A stretch of DNA of 64,000 nt from Mucilaginibacter sp. (GCF_028288185.1 NZ_JAQBOF010000019.1:140703-204702); one strand, 5' to 3'; positions 17,803 to 25,688 are shown, counted from the first letter of the stretch. Notes: generated by a model from the sequence alone, not told the origin. Program-made: numbers and translations.

Positions 17803-19971
17803 TTAAAATACCTTTATTTTTATCCCTGCATTTATAACTACACCATCCAACGGTGCGTATATATCTTTAAATATTGGCGAGCTGATTGGCTCATTATATA
17901 TGCTGCCCCAGCGCGTTTGTCGTTGGTCGGTTATGTTTTCGCCATTGATGAATAGATCGAAATGCTTCCACATTTTTTGTATAAGCAGGCCAAAAGTGTA
18001 ATATCCCCTACCGGTGGTACCGTCTGATAAAAGCTGTGGGCTGGTGTAAAACCCTTCTATACCAGCCCTAAAGCTGTTTTCAATTTCGTAAGTAACATCG
18101 GCGCTTATTCTGTTTTTGGGAGTTAATGTTTGTGCCGATACTATGTTATTAAAATGCTGTTTGGTATCGGTATACGTATAGCCCAGGTAGATACCCAGCT
18201 CGTCCATTAAAATTTTAATATTTGTTTCGGTGCCTTTAGTATTAATGTAACCCGGCGCATTACTAAAGCTGTTATTAATTAAAATAAGCGGCTCATCTAC
18301 CCGCGTATAAAAAAACAACTGATTTACATTAACAACCGCATCGCCCAATACATTTCGGTAGTTAATATCGCCGTTTAACCCCACTGATTTTTCGGCATTA
18401 GTTTGTCCGGTTACCAGCGGCTGTATGTGTTGATACCCTTGTTGTTCGCTTTCATCATTAAATACGGTCGGCATTTTATAGCCCATGCCGCCGCCAATCC
18501 TACTGGTTAAATGATCATTTAATTTAAATAAAGTATTTATGCGGGGCAGTAGTATCAGACCATTGCTATGGTTAAGCGGTGCAGGGGTATTATAGTCTAT
18601 TCTTAAACCACTTTCTACCGAGAACCATTTAGTTGGTTTATACGTGTTTTGCACAAAAGCGCCAAAGGTATTAAGCGTATAACCTAATTGTGCATAGGGT
18701 TGTTGTAGGGTTAGATAATCGGTCCATGCATCGGCACCAATAACCCAGTTGGCCTTTTTGCCATTATAAACATAATTAACCTCGCTGTAGGAAGAGGTTT
18801 GCTGTGCCGAAAACCTATAATTAGGATCTGCCAGTCCGCGGTCGAAATAGCCTATTGTATTTTTAACATTAAACTGGCTTGCCGAGTCGATTATATGTGT
18901 AAACGACAATTGTGTAGAAAAGCGATAGGTTTTATTACGCTCAAAATATTGATGTAATGGATCTGTATTACCATTTACTACCTGCACATCGCCCCCTAGC
19001 CTGTTTTCGTAAGTCGCGTTTACGCCAATCCACGCTTTATTTTTATCATCAAAGTATAAAAACAACTTAGGGTTAACACTGATTCGGTTTGTCTTTGGCA
19101 CTGCCGTAAACTCGGTATTAGCCGGCGAGTAGGCCCCATTGTAATTATAAGTGGTAAAAATTGTAGTACCTACATGCTGCCACTTTTGTGCATAGTAGCC
19201 ACTGGCATCAACACCTTTGGCGCTATTACCATTTAATAAAAATGTTAGCTCTGGTTTATCTTGCGGAGTTTTACTTATTAAGTTAACCAAACCGGCTATG
19301 GCACCGCCTCCGTACAATGTTGAAGCAGAACCTTTAATAAACTCGACCTGTTTTAAATTTAATGGCGATACCTGCATTAAACTTAACCCGCCCGAAAAGC
19401 CTTGGTATAAGGGCATACCATCCTGCAATAATTGCGTATACCGGCTATCAAGCCCTTGTATCCTAAAGTTTGATGTGCTGCTAACAGCCGATGTTTGTTG
19501 TACATGTATACCGGTAGTTTCGCCAAGCAGCATCTTAATATCGCCGGGCCGCATGGTGCCTTTTTCGTCCAATTCTTCCTGGGGCAAGGCTTCTATTCGG
19601 GTAGGTATATCCCGCAAATTTTGATTAGTACGGGTGGTTTGTACCATAACCTCGGCAAGCTCGCCTGATTCTGGTTCTAAGTAAACCTCCGCTTCAGCGC
19701 CGGTACTAACAAGAGGGAACACAACAGTTTTAGTTTGCGAAAGATAACCTATCAAACTAAATTTAAGTTCGAACTTGCCGTTTGGTACATTGGTTAATAT
19801 AATTTGCCCTTCGGCATTTGCAGTGGCGCCAATGTTTAACGCAGGTATGCTAGCGGATACTTGTGGTAAAACCTGTTTAGTTTTATCGTCTTTAACAATT
19901 ACCTTGTATGTGTTTTGAGCGTAAATGCAATTACAAGTTAATATGGCCAGTAGTAATAAAAGATATTTCAT
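17803..19971 (-). CDS. TonB-dependent outer-membrane receptor
   Basis: Active importer of the outer membrane driven by TonB/ExbBD, 722 residues. Signal peptide 1-18. A carboxypeptidase-like regulatory domain (about 20-110) precedes the plug, whose motifs include RDIPTRIEALPQEELDEKGT and FRIQGLDSRYTQLLQDGMP (about 165). A 22-strand barrel runs to the end (INAGIKIKVF). The substrate is unknown. The architecture is that of single siderophore, metal or cobalamin receptors rather than a SusCD pair, since no SusD follows. The gene directly upstream encodes a small secreted protein likely to be cotranscribed. Confidence 0.92.
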   Translation of the reverse strand: MKYLLLLLAILTCNCIYAQNTYKVIVKDDKTKQVLPQVSASIPALNIGATANAEGQIILTNVPNGKFELKFSLIGYLSQTKTVVFPLVSTGAEAEVYLEPESGELAEVMVQTTRTNQNLRDIPTRIEALPQEELDEKGTMRPGDIKMLLGETTGIHVQQTSAVSSTSNFRIQGLDSRYTQLLQDGMPLYQGFSGGLSLMQVSPLNLKQVEFIKGSASTLYGGGAIAGLVNLISKTPQDKPELTFLLNGNSAKGVDASGYYAQKWQHVGTTIFTTYNYNGAYSPANTEFTAVPKTNRISVNPKLFLYFDDKNKAWIGVNATYENRLGGDVQVVNGNTDPLHQYFERNKTYRFSTQLSFTHIIDSASQFNVKNTIGYFDRGLADPNYRFSAQQTSSYSEVNYVYNGKKANWVIGADAWTDYLTLQQPYAQLGYTLNTFGAFVQNTYKPTKWFSVESGLRIDYNTPAPLNHSNGLILLPRINTLFKLNDHLTSRIGGGMGYKMPTVFNDESEQQGYQHIQPLVTGQTNAEKSVGLNGDINYRNVLGDAVVNVNQLFFYTRVDEPLILINNSFSNAPGYINTKGTETNIKILMDELGIYLGYTYTDTKQHFNNIVSAQTLTPKNRISADVTYEIENSFRAGIEGFYTSPQLLSDGTTGRGYYTFGLLIQKMWKHFDLFINGENITDQRQTRWGSIYNEPISSPIFKDIYAPLDGVVINAGIKIKVF

Positions 19972-20056
19972 AAAAAATGCTGTGTCTATGCTTACACATT
20001 GATGGATAGGAAATGCTTCAATTGTATGAAGTTTAATAATTGTTCAGCGGCAATTA

Positions 20057-20455
20057 TCAGGCGAGTGGTGGTCGGAGTATTTTTTTATGAAATTCTGATA
20101 TCGTTTTCGAAACATAAATATCCTGATAGGTAACCCGATATTCGTTAACAATAACAGTATTAAGTTGTGGGGGAATAATTATAGCACTGCAAACTCCCGC
20201 AGTATGTTGAAATTGAATACCCGATCCGGAATTTTGCGGAGCATCTCCTTTATTATGCCCTAAAATATCTTTACCGCCTAAAAGGTAATCGCCAATAAAA
20301 TCCAACGCTCCTTTTTCATCTTGCGACACCAGTTTTTCATAAGAATGATACATAGTGGGCAAGTCGCTCATGAGCGAAAAATCGCCAAGAGGAAAAATTA
20401 CATTCCCGGCTAAAAAATAAATACAGAGGATATATACCGCTATTTTTTTGAACAT
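20057..20455 (-). CDS. Small exported protein paired with TonB receptor, unknown
   Basis: A 132-residue protein with an N-terminal hydrophobic helix (5-22), then PLGDFSLMSDLPTMYHSYEKL and a segment with scattered His/Asp (GHNKGD, QFQHTAGVC). I recall similar small proteins beside TonB receptors in Bacteroidota, but cannot name a family. It lies 85 bases upstream of the receptor on the same strand, so a shared transcript and a role in the same uptake or metal-sensing process are likely. Confidence 0.6.
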   Translation of the reverse strand: MFKKIAVYILCIYFLAGNVIFPLGDFSLMSDLPTMYHSYEKLVSQDEKGALDFIGDYLLGGKDILGHNKGDAPQNSGSGIQFQHTAGVCSAIIIPPQLNTVIVNEYRVTYQDIYVSKTISEFHKKILRPPLA

Positions 20456-20507
20456 TCTGAGTGTAAAAGTATGATTATTTTAGTGTTTACAAAAAGGTAT
20501 AAAACAA

Positions 20508-20537
20508 GTAAAGCCCCTGATGGGCAGGGGCCTTTAC
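20508..20537 (-). terminator. Terminator of the tRNA-like RNA unit
   Basis: GTAAAGCCCCTG and CAGGGGCCTTTAC form a long stem with one bulge. On the minus strand it is followed by TTGTTTTATACC. It separates the tRNA-like RNAs from the small exported protein gene at 20455, so the RNAs are not just its leader. Confidence 0.7.
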
Positions 20538-20570
20538 TAACCAATTATAAACCTAAATTATGAGAAGAGC

Positions 20571-20684
20571 TGTAGGAGAAGGAGTCGAACCTCCACAGAG
20601 TGGTTATTCTTATTGCTAAGAGTTTCCCATGATCTCCGCCACCGCGACGAGGAGGTGTGTCTGCCAAAATTTCACCATCCTACA
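20571..20684 (-). ncRNA. tRNA-like structured RNA, copy 1 (114 nt)
   Basis: Not an ordinary tRNA. Ends TGTAGGA/TCCTACA give a perfect 7-bp acceptor stem. U8 is present, and the D-arm GTG...CAC has GG in its loop, as in class II (Leu/Ser) tRNAs. The T-arm is GGAGG-TTCGACT-CCTTC. CCA is not encoded and the discriminator base would be G. Between D- and T-arm lie 62 nt with no 7-nt anticodon loop. Instead there is CACCTCCT, then a bulged hairpin closing on GCGGT, GGGAAAC, a small hairpin TCTTA/TAAGA, and ACTCTGTGG. A close copy lies upstream. Alternatives are a decayed tRNA or a new RNA family. Confidence 0.6.
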
Positions 20685-20697
20685 ATATTTATTAATT

Positions 20698-20715
20698 AAT
20701 TCACGCCAGTGAATT
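20698..20715. repeat. Spacer hairpin between the tRNA-like RNAs
   Basis: AATTCAC-GCCA-GTGAATT, a perfect 7-bp stem with a 4-nt loop, sits in the 33-nt gap between the two tRNA-like elements. It could be an RNase processing site separating the two RNAs. Confidence 0.5.
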
Positions 20716-20717
20716 GC

Positions 20718-20828
20718 TGTTGGGGAAGGATTCGAACCTCCACAGAGTAGTTAGCCCGCTTCGGGTTTCCTATGGTCTCTACCACCGGGACAAGGAGGTG
20801 TGTCTGCCAAAAATTTCACCACCCAACA
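20718..20828 (-). ncRNA. tRNA-like structured RNA, copy 2 (111 nt)
   Basis: First of the tandem pair in transcription order. The acceptor is TGTTGGG/CCCAACA, the D-loop has GG, and the T-arm is GGAGG-TTCGAAT-CCTTC. The discriminator is G and no CCA is encoded. The central region repeats copy 1: CACCTCCTT, hairpin TGTC-CCGGT-GGTA, AGGAAAC, hairpin CCCG/CGGG, then ACTCTGTGG. Relative to copy 1 the acceptor, the NCGGT hairpin and the small hairpin all change sequence while keeping pairing. That is strong evidence of selection on structure and against a dead tRNA. Confidence 0.6.
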
Positions 20829-20886
20829 TTATGTGATGTTATTTATTTTAAAGAACGATTAAGCTTTTAGGTCCAATTGCTTGTTA

Positions 20887-20918
20887 CAAACATAACAGAC
20901 TTAGCAATTCCTTGCAAA
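20887..20918 (-). promoter_or_regulatory. Promoter of the tRNA-like RNA unit
   Basis: On the minus strand TTTG (20918-20915), a 20-base spacer and TATGTTTG (20894-20887) match the Bacteroidota consensus TTTG...TAnnTTTG. Transcription would start about 50 bases before copy 2. The divergent Lrp-type gene starts 74 bases away, so its product could also bind here. Confidence 0.7.
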
Positions 20919-20991
20919 TATTTCAACAAAAATATTTTATTTTTATTCAAATTATAATTATACTTGTATTTCAATAAAGATATTCAAATTT

Positions 20992-21468
20992 ATGTCCCAC
21001 AGAAAAGCTCAAAATTTAGAAATTGATAATCTGGATATTCAGATTTTATCAATATTGATGAAAAACGCCACTACCCCCTACACGGAAATCGCTAAAGAAT
21101 TGATCGTTTCCGGCGGAACAATACACGTGCGGATGAAAAAGTTGGAAGAAATGGGTGTAATTAAAGGTGCCAGTTTAGAGGTCGACCCACAAAAACTGGG
21201 TTATGACATTACCGCGTTCCTGGGTATATTTTTAGAGAAAGGCTCGCAGTATAATGATGCCGTTAAACAGCTAAAAACCGTTAAGGAGATAGTTGAACTG
21301 CATTATACAACGGGCAGCTATAGCATTTTCGCTAAAATTATTTGCCATGATACCACCCACTTGCGCGAGGTATTGAACGAGCAGATACAAGGCGTAAAAG
21401 GCATACAACGTACAGAAACATTTATATCGCTTGAAGAAAGCATCAGGAGACAGATAACTTTGGAGTAA
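20992..21468 (+). CDS. Lrp/AsnC-family transcriptional regulator
   Basis: A 158-residue feast/famine regulator. The N-terminal helix-turn-helix (about 12-60) contains LDIQILSILMKNATTPYTEIAKEL and GTIHVRMKKLEEMGVIKG. The C-terminal RAM/AsnC ligand-binding domain (about 70-150) has YDITAFLGIFLEKG and the typical GxYSIFAKI strand. Such proteins form octamers and sense amino acids. It is divergent from the tRNA-like RNAs over an AT-rich gap, and could autoregulate and control them. Confidence 0.92.
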   Translation: MSHRKAQNLEIDNLDIQILSILMKNATTPYTEIAKELIVSGGTIHVRMKKLEEMGVIKGASLEVDPQKLGYDITAFLGIFLEKGSQYNDAVKQLKTVKEIVELHYTTGSYSIFAKIICHDTTHLREVLNEQIQGVKGIQRTETFISLEESIRRQITLE

Positions 21469-21500
21469 TCCTTACTTAATACTTTATTATATACTACATA

Positions 21501-21537
21501 AGACTTACGAAGTTTAAAAACTTCGTAAGTCTTTTTA
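21501..21537. terminator. Bidirectional terminator between lrp-type gene and gltX
   Basis: GACTTACGAAGTTT and its exact complement AAACTTCGTAAGTC form a 14-bp stem with A and T runs on the two sides. It serves the convergent genes ending at 21468 and 21563. Confidence 0.9.
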
Positions 21538-21562
21538 TTTATAAGGGGGATTGTCGTAGTAA

Positions 21563-23065
21563 TTAGGCCGTGAACTCGATTAGAGCCTTCTCCACCCTAT
21601 CAATAGTTTCATCCTTACCCAACAACGCCGCTATATCAAAAACATGCGGACCAAACTTACCGCCAACCAGCATAATGCGGAACGGCAGCATCACATCGCC
21701 GGTTTTTAAACCTTTTTCTTCGGCTAATGCTTTAAATGAAGCTTCAAAATCGGCGGCTATCAATTTTTCTGTTGATTTTAACTGTTCTATTATCGCTTTA
21801 AAGAAATCTGTTTTCTCATTCGTCCATTTTGGTTTAACGGCGTTGAGGTCATACCCGGCAGGGGTTTGAAAAAAGTATGCCGACTGCTGATAAAAATCAG
21901 GCAGTAAAGTACAGCGGTCTTTTATCAATTCAATTATAGTTAATAGATAGGTATCGTCTTCAACAATAATACCTTTGTCGGTAAGCACCTTTTTAACTTC
22001 AACCTTTAACCTTTCGGCTTTTACCTTCTTTATCCATTCTGCATTGAACCATTTAGCTTTTTCAAAATCAAAACGGGCGCCTGCCTTGCTGATCCGGTCT
22101 ATAGAGAATTTCGTAACCAGTTCATCCAATGTAAAAATTTCGTGCCCTGATCCATCATTCCAGCCCAACGTAGCCAGGAAATTAACAAAAGCTTCGGGCA
22201 GGAAACCCATACCGCTAAAACCTTCGGTACCTTCCCAATCTAACGCAAACACCGGGAAACCCAGGCGCGCTCCATCGCGCTTGCTTAGTTTGCCGTGGCC
22301 ATCGGGTTTTAATATTAATGGTAAGTGAGCCCATTGCGGCATATCGGCTTTCCATCCCAGGTAATCCCATAATAATAAATGTATGGGTGCTGATGGCAGC
22401 CACTCCTCGCCCCTAAAGGCGTGCGATATCTTCATTAAATAATCATCAACCACAACCGCTAAATGATAGGTTGGCATTCCATCGGCTTTTAATAAAACCT
22501 TATCGTCAATCGTGTTAGTTTCAAAACTAACGCGGCCGCGTATCATATCTGTAAAGCTAACCGTTTGGTCGGCAGGTATTTTTATGCGGATGACATGCGG
22601 GGTATGATCAGCCAATAATTGGTCAACCAAATGCTGCGGTAATGATAGAGAGTTACGCAAACCATCCCTATAAACCTGCCCGTATTGAAAGTTAGGGATC
22701 TCCTTACGGTTCTTATCCAGTTCTTCGGCAGTATCAAAAGCATAATAGGCATGGCCCTGCATTACCAGGCGCTCGGCGTATTCTCGGTATAGCGTTTTAC
22801 GCTCGCTTTGGCGGTATGGCGCATATTGACCCGGCGTAACCGGGCTTTCATCGGGCGTAATACCGCACCAGTTTAAGCAATCAATAATATATTGTTCGGC
22901 ACCTTCTACGTAGCGGTTTTGATCGGTATCTTCTATGCGTAAAACAAAATCGCCGTTATGTTTTTTGGCGAAAAGGTAATTAAACAAAGCAGTACGTACG
23001 CCGCCCAAATGTAAACCACCCGTAGGGCTGGGTGCAAATCTTACTCTAACTCTTTTATCTGACAT
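21563..23065 (-). CDS. gltX: Glutamyl-tRNA synthetase
   Basis: Charges tRNA-Glu with glutamate, class I synthetase, 500 residues. The ATP-site HIGH variant is HLGG in FAPSPTGGLHLGGVRTALFN, and the KMSKS variant is KLSKR in GKLSKRDGARLG. An open frame runs 75 bases further upstream. I chose the ATG at 23065 because MSDKRVRVRFAPSPTGG is the family N-terminus and because a TAnnTTTG promoter box lies 7 bases before it. Confidence 0.96.
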   Translation of the reverse strand: MSDKRVRVRFAPSPTGGLHLGGVRTALFNYLFAKKHNGDFVLRIEDTDQNRYVEGAEQYIIDCLNWCGITPDESPVTPGQYAPYRQSERKTLYREYAERLVMQGHAYYAFDTAEELDKNRKEIPNFQYGQVYRDGLRNSLSLPQHLVDQLLADHTPHVIRIKIPADQTVSFTDMIRGRVSFETNTIDDKVLLKADGMPTYHLAVVVDDYLMKISHAFRGEEWLPSAPIHLLLWDYLGWKADMPQWAHLPLILKPDGHGKLSKRDGARLGFPVFALDWEGTEGFSGMGFLPEAFVNFLATLGWNDGSGHEIFTLDELVTKFSIDRISKAGARFDFEKAKWFNAEWIKKVKAERLKVEVKKVLTDKGIIVEDDTYLLTIIELIKDRCTLLPDFYQQSAYFFQTPAGYDLNAVKPKWTNEKTDFFKAIIEQLKSTEKLIAADFEASFKALAEEKGLKTGDVMLPFRIMLVGGKFGPHVFDIAALLGKDETIDRVEKALIEFTA

Positions 23066-23072
23066 TATGGGG

Positions 23073-23080
23073 CAAAGATA
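23073..23080 (-). promoter_or_regulatory. gltX -7 promoter box
   Basis: TATCTTTG on the minus strand, 7 bases before the ATG at 23065. It supports the shorter start and a leaderless transcript. Confidence 0.55.
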
Positions 23081-23133
23081 ATTTTTTAGTCGGGAAGTCT
23101 GAATGTTGGAAAGTCGGGATGATGTAAAGTTTA

Positions 23134-23257
23134 GCCTCACCTCAGCCCCTCTCCTTTGGAGAGGGGCTTTAAAGCGTTAATTTTAACACCTTGCATTCGA
23201 AGTCCTCTCCTTTGGAGAGGATTTAGGTGAGGCTATTAGAAGGATTTAGGTGAGGCC
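23134..23257. repeat. CCTCTCC-TTT-GGAGAGG intergenic repeat cluster
   Basis: Two palindromes CCTCTCCTTTGGAGAGG (about 23155 and 23205) and three copies of the word AGGTGAGGC / GCCTCACCT on opposite strands fill the gap between gltX and the histidine kinase. No gene is seen here. This is a dispersed repeat type also found in degenerate form at 35660. Confidence 0.7.
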
Positions 23258-23304
23258 AAATAAATTATAAGATACAAACCTATTTTACGTTATTTGAAAC
23301 TGAT

Positions 23305-24519
23305 ATGATAAACGCCTACCAAAATAAAAGACTTTGGAAATATATACTGCTTGCCTTTGCAGTAATTATAGCCAGCGGGTCTTTATTTTATACTAATTAT
23401 TTGGCGCGTAATATTGCCAGGTCTGAGCGTACACGCGCGCAGGTTTGGGCAATGAGTATCAAGCAGGTAATATCTGCCGATGATAATGACTTTTTGCCTT
23501 ATGTTTTTGCCGTTAGGGACAGTTCTTTGGTACCTGCAATTGTTACTGATGAGAAAGGCGATTTTCAATTCTCAAAAGGATTGGATACTACCAAAACATT
23601 TATCCCCCCGGTGCCTGATGCTGTAAAGGATAAAAATGCCCCTAATTATGACCCTGATTATTTTAAGGCCGAGCTGGCTACTATGAAACACCAGCATGAG
23701 CCTATAAAAATAATTTTACCCAGGGGATATTGGCTTATATATTATAAAGACTCGCCATTATTAAGCCAGTTAAAGCTGTTCCCTTATGTACAGCTTTCGG
23801 TTATCTCGGTTTTCTTGTTATTGGCATATACGGCCTTTAACTCATCACGAAAATCTGAACAGAACCAGGTTTGGGTAGGTTTGGCTAAAGAAACCGCGCA
23901 CCAACTAGGTACGCCCATATCATCATTAATGGCGTGGATTGAATTGATAAAAGATAAATTTAATGCCGAGGATGACCCGCTGATTGCCGAAATGGAAAAT
24001 GATGTACAGCGGCTGGAAATAGTGGCCGATCGTTTCTCGAAAATAGGCTCGAAACCAAAGTTGGAAGAGACCTCTGTTTTTGATGTGATTGAAGATTTTG
24101 TAAACTATTTTAAAGTGAGGGTTAGCAATAATATCAGCTTTGAAATAACCGGCGACCACGATCTGGTAGCAGGGTTAAACATACCACTGTTTGATTGGGT
24201 AATAGAAAATTTATTAAAAAATGCTGTAAACGCCATCGAAGGCAAGGGCAGCATTAGAGTAAATATAGGCACCAATAAAGCGAAGGACCATATAGTGATA
24301 GATGTGATTGATACGGGTAAAGGTATCCCCAAATCTAAATTTATAACTGTGTTTCAACCGGGATATACCACGCGTAAACGTGGCTGGGGCCTGGGCTTAT
24401 CATTAACCAAACGCATTGTTGAAAATTACCATAACGGACACATCGTTGTGCGCGACTCTGAATTAGGGAAAGGCACTACCTTTAGGATAACATTAAAAAA
24501 TATACGCTACAATGGATAG
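23305..24519 (+). CDS. Membrane sensor histidine kinase
   Basis: A 404-residue kinase with transmembrane helices at about 11-31 and 155-175 around a periplasmic loop of about 120 residues. The H-box is variant, AKETAHQLGTPISSL (about 195), the form of a subgroup widespread in Bacteroidota. The ATPase motifs are NLLKNAVNAIEGKG, VIDTGKGIPKS and RGWGLGLSLTKRIVENYH. No response regulator is adjacent, so it is an orphan kinase. The DinB gene overlaps its end by 8 bases, showing translational coupling. Confidence 0.88.
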   Translation: MINAYQNKRLWKYILLAFAVIIASGSLFYTNYLARNIARSERTRAQVWAMSIKQVISADDNDFLPYVFAVRDSSLVPAIVTDEKGDFQFSKGLDTTKTFIPPVPDAVKDKNAPNYDPDYFKAELATMKHQHEPIKIILPRGYWLIYYKDSPLLSQLKLFPYVQLSVISVFLLLAYTAFNSSRKSEQNQVWVGLAKETAHQLGTPISSLMAWIELIKDKFNAEDDPLIAEMENDVQRLEIVADRFSKIGSKPKLEETSVFDVIEDFVNYFKVRVSNNISFEITGDHDLVAGLNIPLFDWVIENLLKNAVNAIEGKGSIRVNIGTNKAKDHIVIDVIDTGKGIPKSKFITVFQPGYTTRKRGWGLGLSLTKRIVENYHNGHIVVRDSELGKGTTFRITLKNIRYNG

Positions 24520-25018
24520 ACCAAAAACCGAAGATTACGCGCCATTTTATGGCAAATACATTGCCCTTGTTAATGACGAACCTGTTTTAAACACGCTGGA
24601 AAAACTAAAAGACAGCACTTTTTATTTTTTTAACATGTTGACTGATGAGCAGGCCAACTATGCCTACGCCGAAGGTAAATGGACCATTAAAGAAGTGGCC
24701 GGCCATTTAACAGATGCCGAGCGTACGTTTGCTTACCGCGTACTAGCCTTTTCGCGCGGGCAGGAAGAGTTGCCGGGTTTTGATGAAAATACTTATGTAG
24801 AGCGGTCAAACTTTAACAGCCGTACCCTACAAGATCTGGCTGCCGAGTTTAAAACGGTTAGAGAAGCTAACCTATACATGCTGCGTGCCTTAACCCCTGA
24901 CCAATTAGCCGCCACTGGTATTGCCAATGGCAGCAAAATAGCGGTAAACACTATCATTTATATAATGGCCGGCCATGAGCTGCACCATTTAAATATTTTG
25001 AAGGAAAGATATTTTTAA
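24512..25018 (+). CDS. DinB-family putative metal-dependent hydrolase/transferase
   Basis: DinB/YfiT-fold four-helix bundle, 168 residues. The three metal histidines are in KEVAGHLTDAERTFAYR (about 72) and GHELHHLNILKERY near the end. Characterised members of the fold include thiol-dependent transferases using bacillithiol or mycothiol. The substrate here is unknown. It overlaps the upstream histidine kinase, so the two are coexpressed. Confidence 0.85.
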   Translation: MDRPKTEDYAPFYGKYIALVNDEPVLNTLEKLKDSTFYFFNMLTDEQANYAYAEGKWTIKEVAGHLTDAERTFAYRVLAFSRGQEELPGFDENTYVERSNFNSRTLQDLAAEFKTVREANLYMLRALTPDQLAATGIANGSKIAVNTIIYIMAGHELHHLNILKERYF

Positions 25019-25090
25019 GGTAAAAGGTTGAAAGGCGAAAGGTAAAAGATTTTTGCGCCCTTTTACATTACAGCCTTTTACCTTTTTCAA
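25019..25090. terminator. Convergent-junction inverted repeat
   Basis: The whole gap between the stops of DinB (+) and the DUF6249 gene (-) is an imperfect inverted repeat. GGTAAAAGG...GGTAAAAG on the left faces CCTTTTAC...CCTTTTACC on the right. It likely terminates both transcripts. Confidence 0.6.
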
Positions 25091-25465
25091 TTATTCTTCT
25101 TCACGCTTTTTAGTATCTTTCTTTTCTATCAGATAAGCTACAAATAGGCCTGTTCCGCCAAATATGGCTATTAAAGAAAAATACAATCCTGCAATAATGT
25201 CTTGGGTTTTTGAAGTCGGCATACTATAATCCAATAAAAAAGCCAGAAACAAACCCACGCCGGCACCTATTAACAGCAAACCCCAGGTAAGCACATAATT
25301 ACGGTTTATTGGTTTAGCTTCTTTATTGCTGCGTGGGTCCATGCCGCGCTCTATCATGGCCATTTTTTCGCGGTTATACAGGTAAAAAATACCAAACACC
25401 ATTGCAAACATAGCTGTGGTTACCACCATTGGTATAAGTAACGCCATTTGTTGTGTACTCATCAT
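25091..25465 (-). CDS. DUF6249-like small membrane protein
   Basis: A 124-residue inner-membrane protein of unknown function with three hydrophobic segments (about 8-30, 53-73 and 88-110) and a charged tail ending KKDTKKREEE. The motif NREKMAMIERGMDPR between helices one and two is the recognisable feature of the DUF6249-type family common in Bacteroidota beside ECF sigma genes. It is divergent from the sigma factor at 25739. Confidence 0.7.
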   Translation of the reverse strand: MMSTQQMALLIPMVVTTAMFAMVFGIFYLYNREKMAMIERGMDPRSNKEAKPINRNYVLTWGLLLIGAGVGLFLAFLLDYSMPTSKTQDIIAGLYFSLIAIFGGTGLFVAYLIEKKDTKKREEE

Positions 25466-25572
25466 ATTTAAATTTTAAAGGTTAATTTTTTCTGTTTCAT
25501 TACACCATAATTGGTGTATTTGTAAGCTATGACTACATAATTTTAAATGAGGTTACACCATATTTTAAAAAA

Positions 25573-25688
25573 GTTAGCAGTTCTTGGTATGCAGTTGGCA
25601 GTGCTGTGTATTTACGCTATCTTTATTAAAAGCTGGGGGTTATGTTATATAGTATGGTCTTGCCAACTGCCCGCTAAGAACTGCAAAC
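25573..25688. repeat. Long imperfect inverted repeat upstream of ECF sigma gene
   Basis: The left arm 25573-25603 (GTTAGCAGTTCTTGG...CAGTTGGCAG) and right arm 25659-25688 (TTGCCAACTG...AAGAACTGC) are mostly complementary. They enclose about 55 AT-rich bases. The structure lies just 50 bases before the sigma factor start, in the promoter region, and looks like a small non-coding mobile-type repeat. Confidence 0.65.

Noticed and set aside
20571..20828. Two ordinary tRNA-Leu or tRNA-Ser genes
   Set aside because: D- and T-arms fit class II tRNAs, but no 5-bp stem with 7-nt anticodon loop can be drawn in either copy and the lengths (111-114) are too great.
20571..20828. T-box or other leader riboswitch for the downstream gene
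   Set aside because: No T-box word is present and a terminator separates the RNAs from the gene at 20455. The elements have complete tRNA-like ends.
23066..23140. N-terminal extension of gltX
   Set aside because: A promoter box lies inside it and the family N-terminus begins at 23065.
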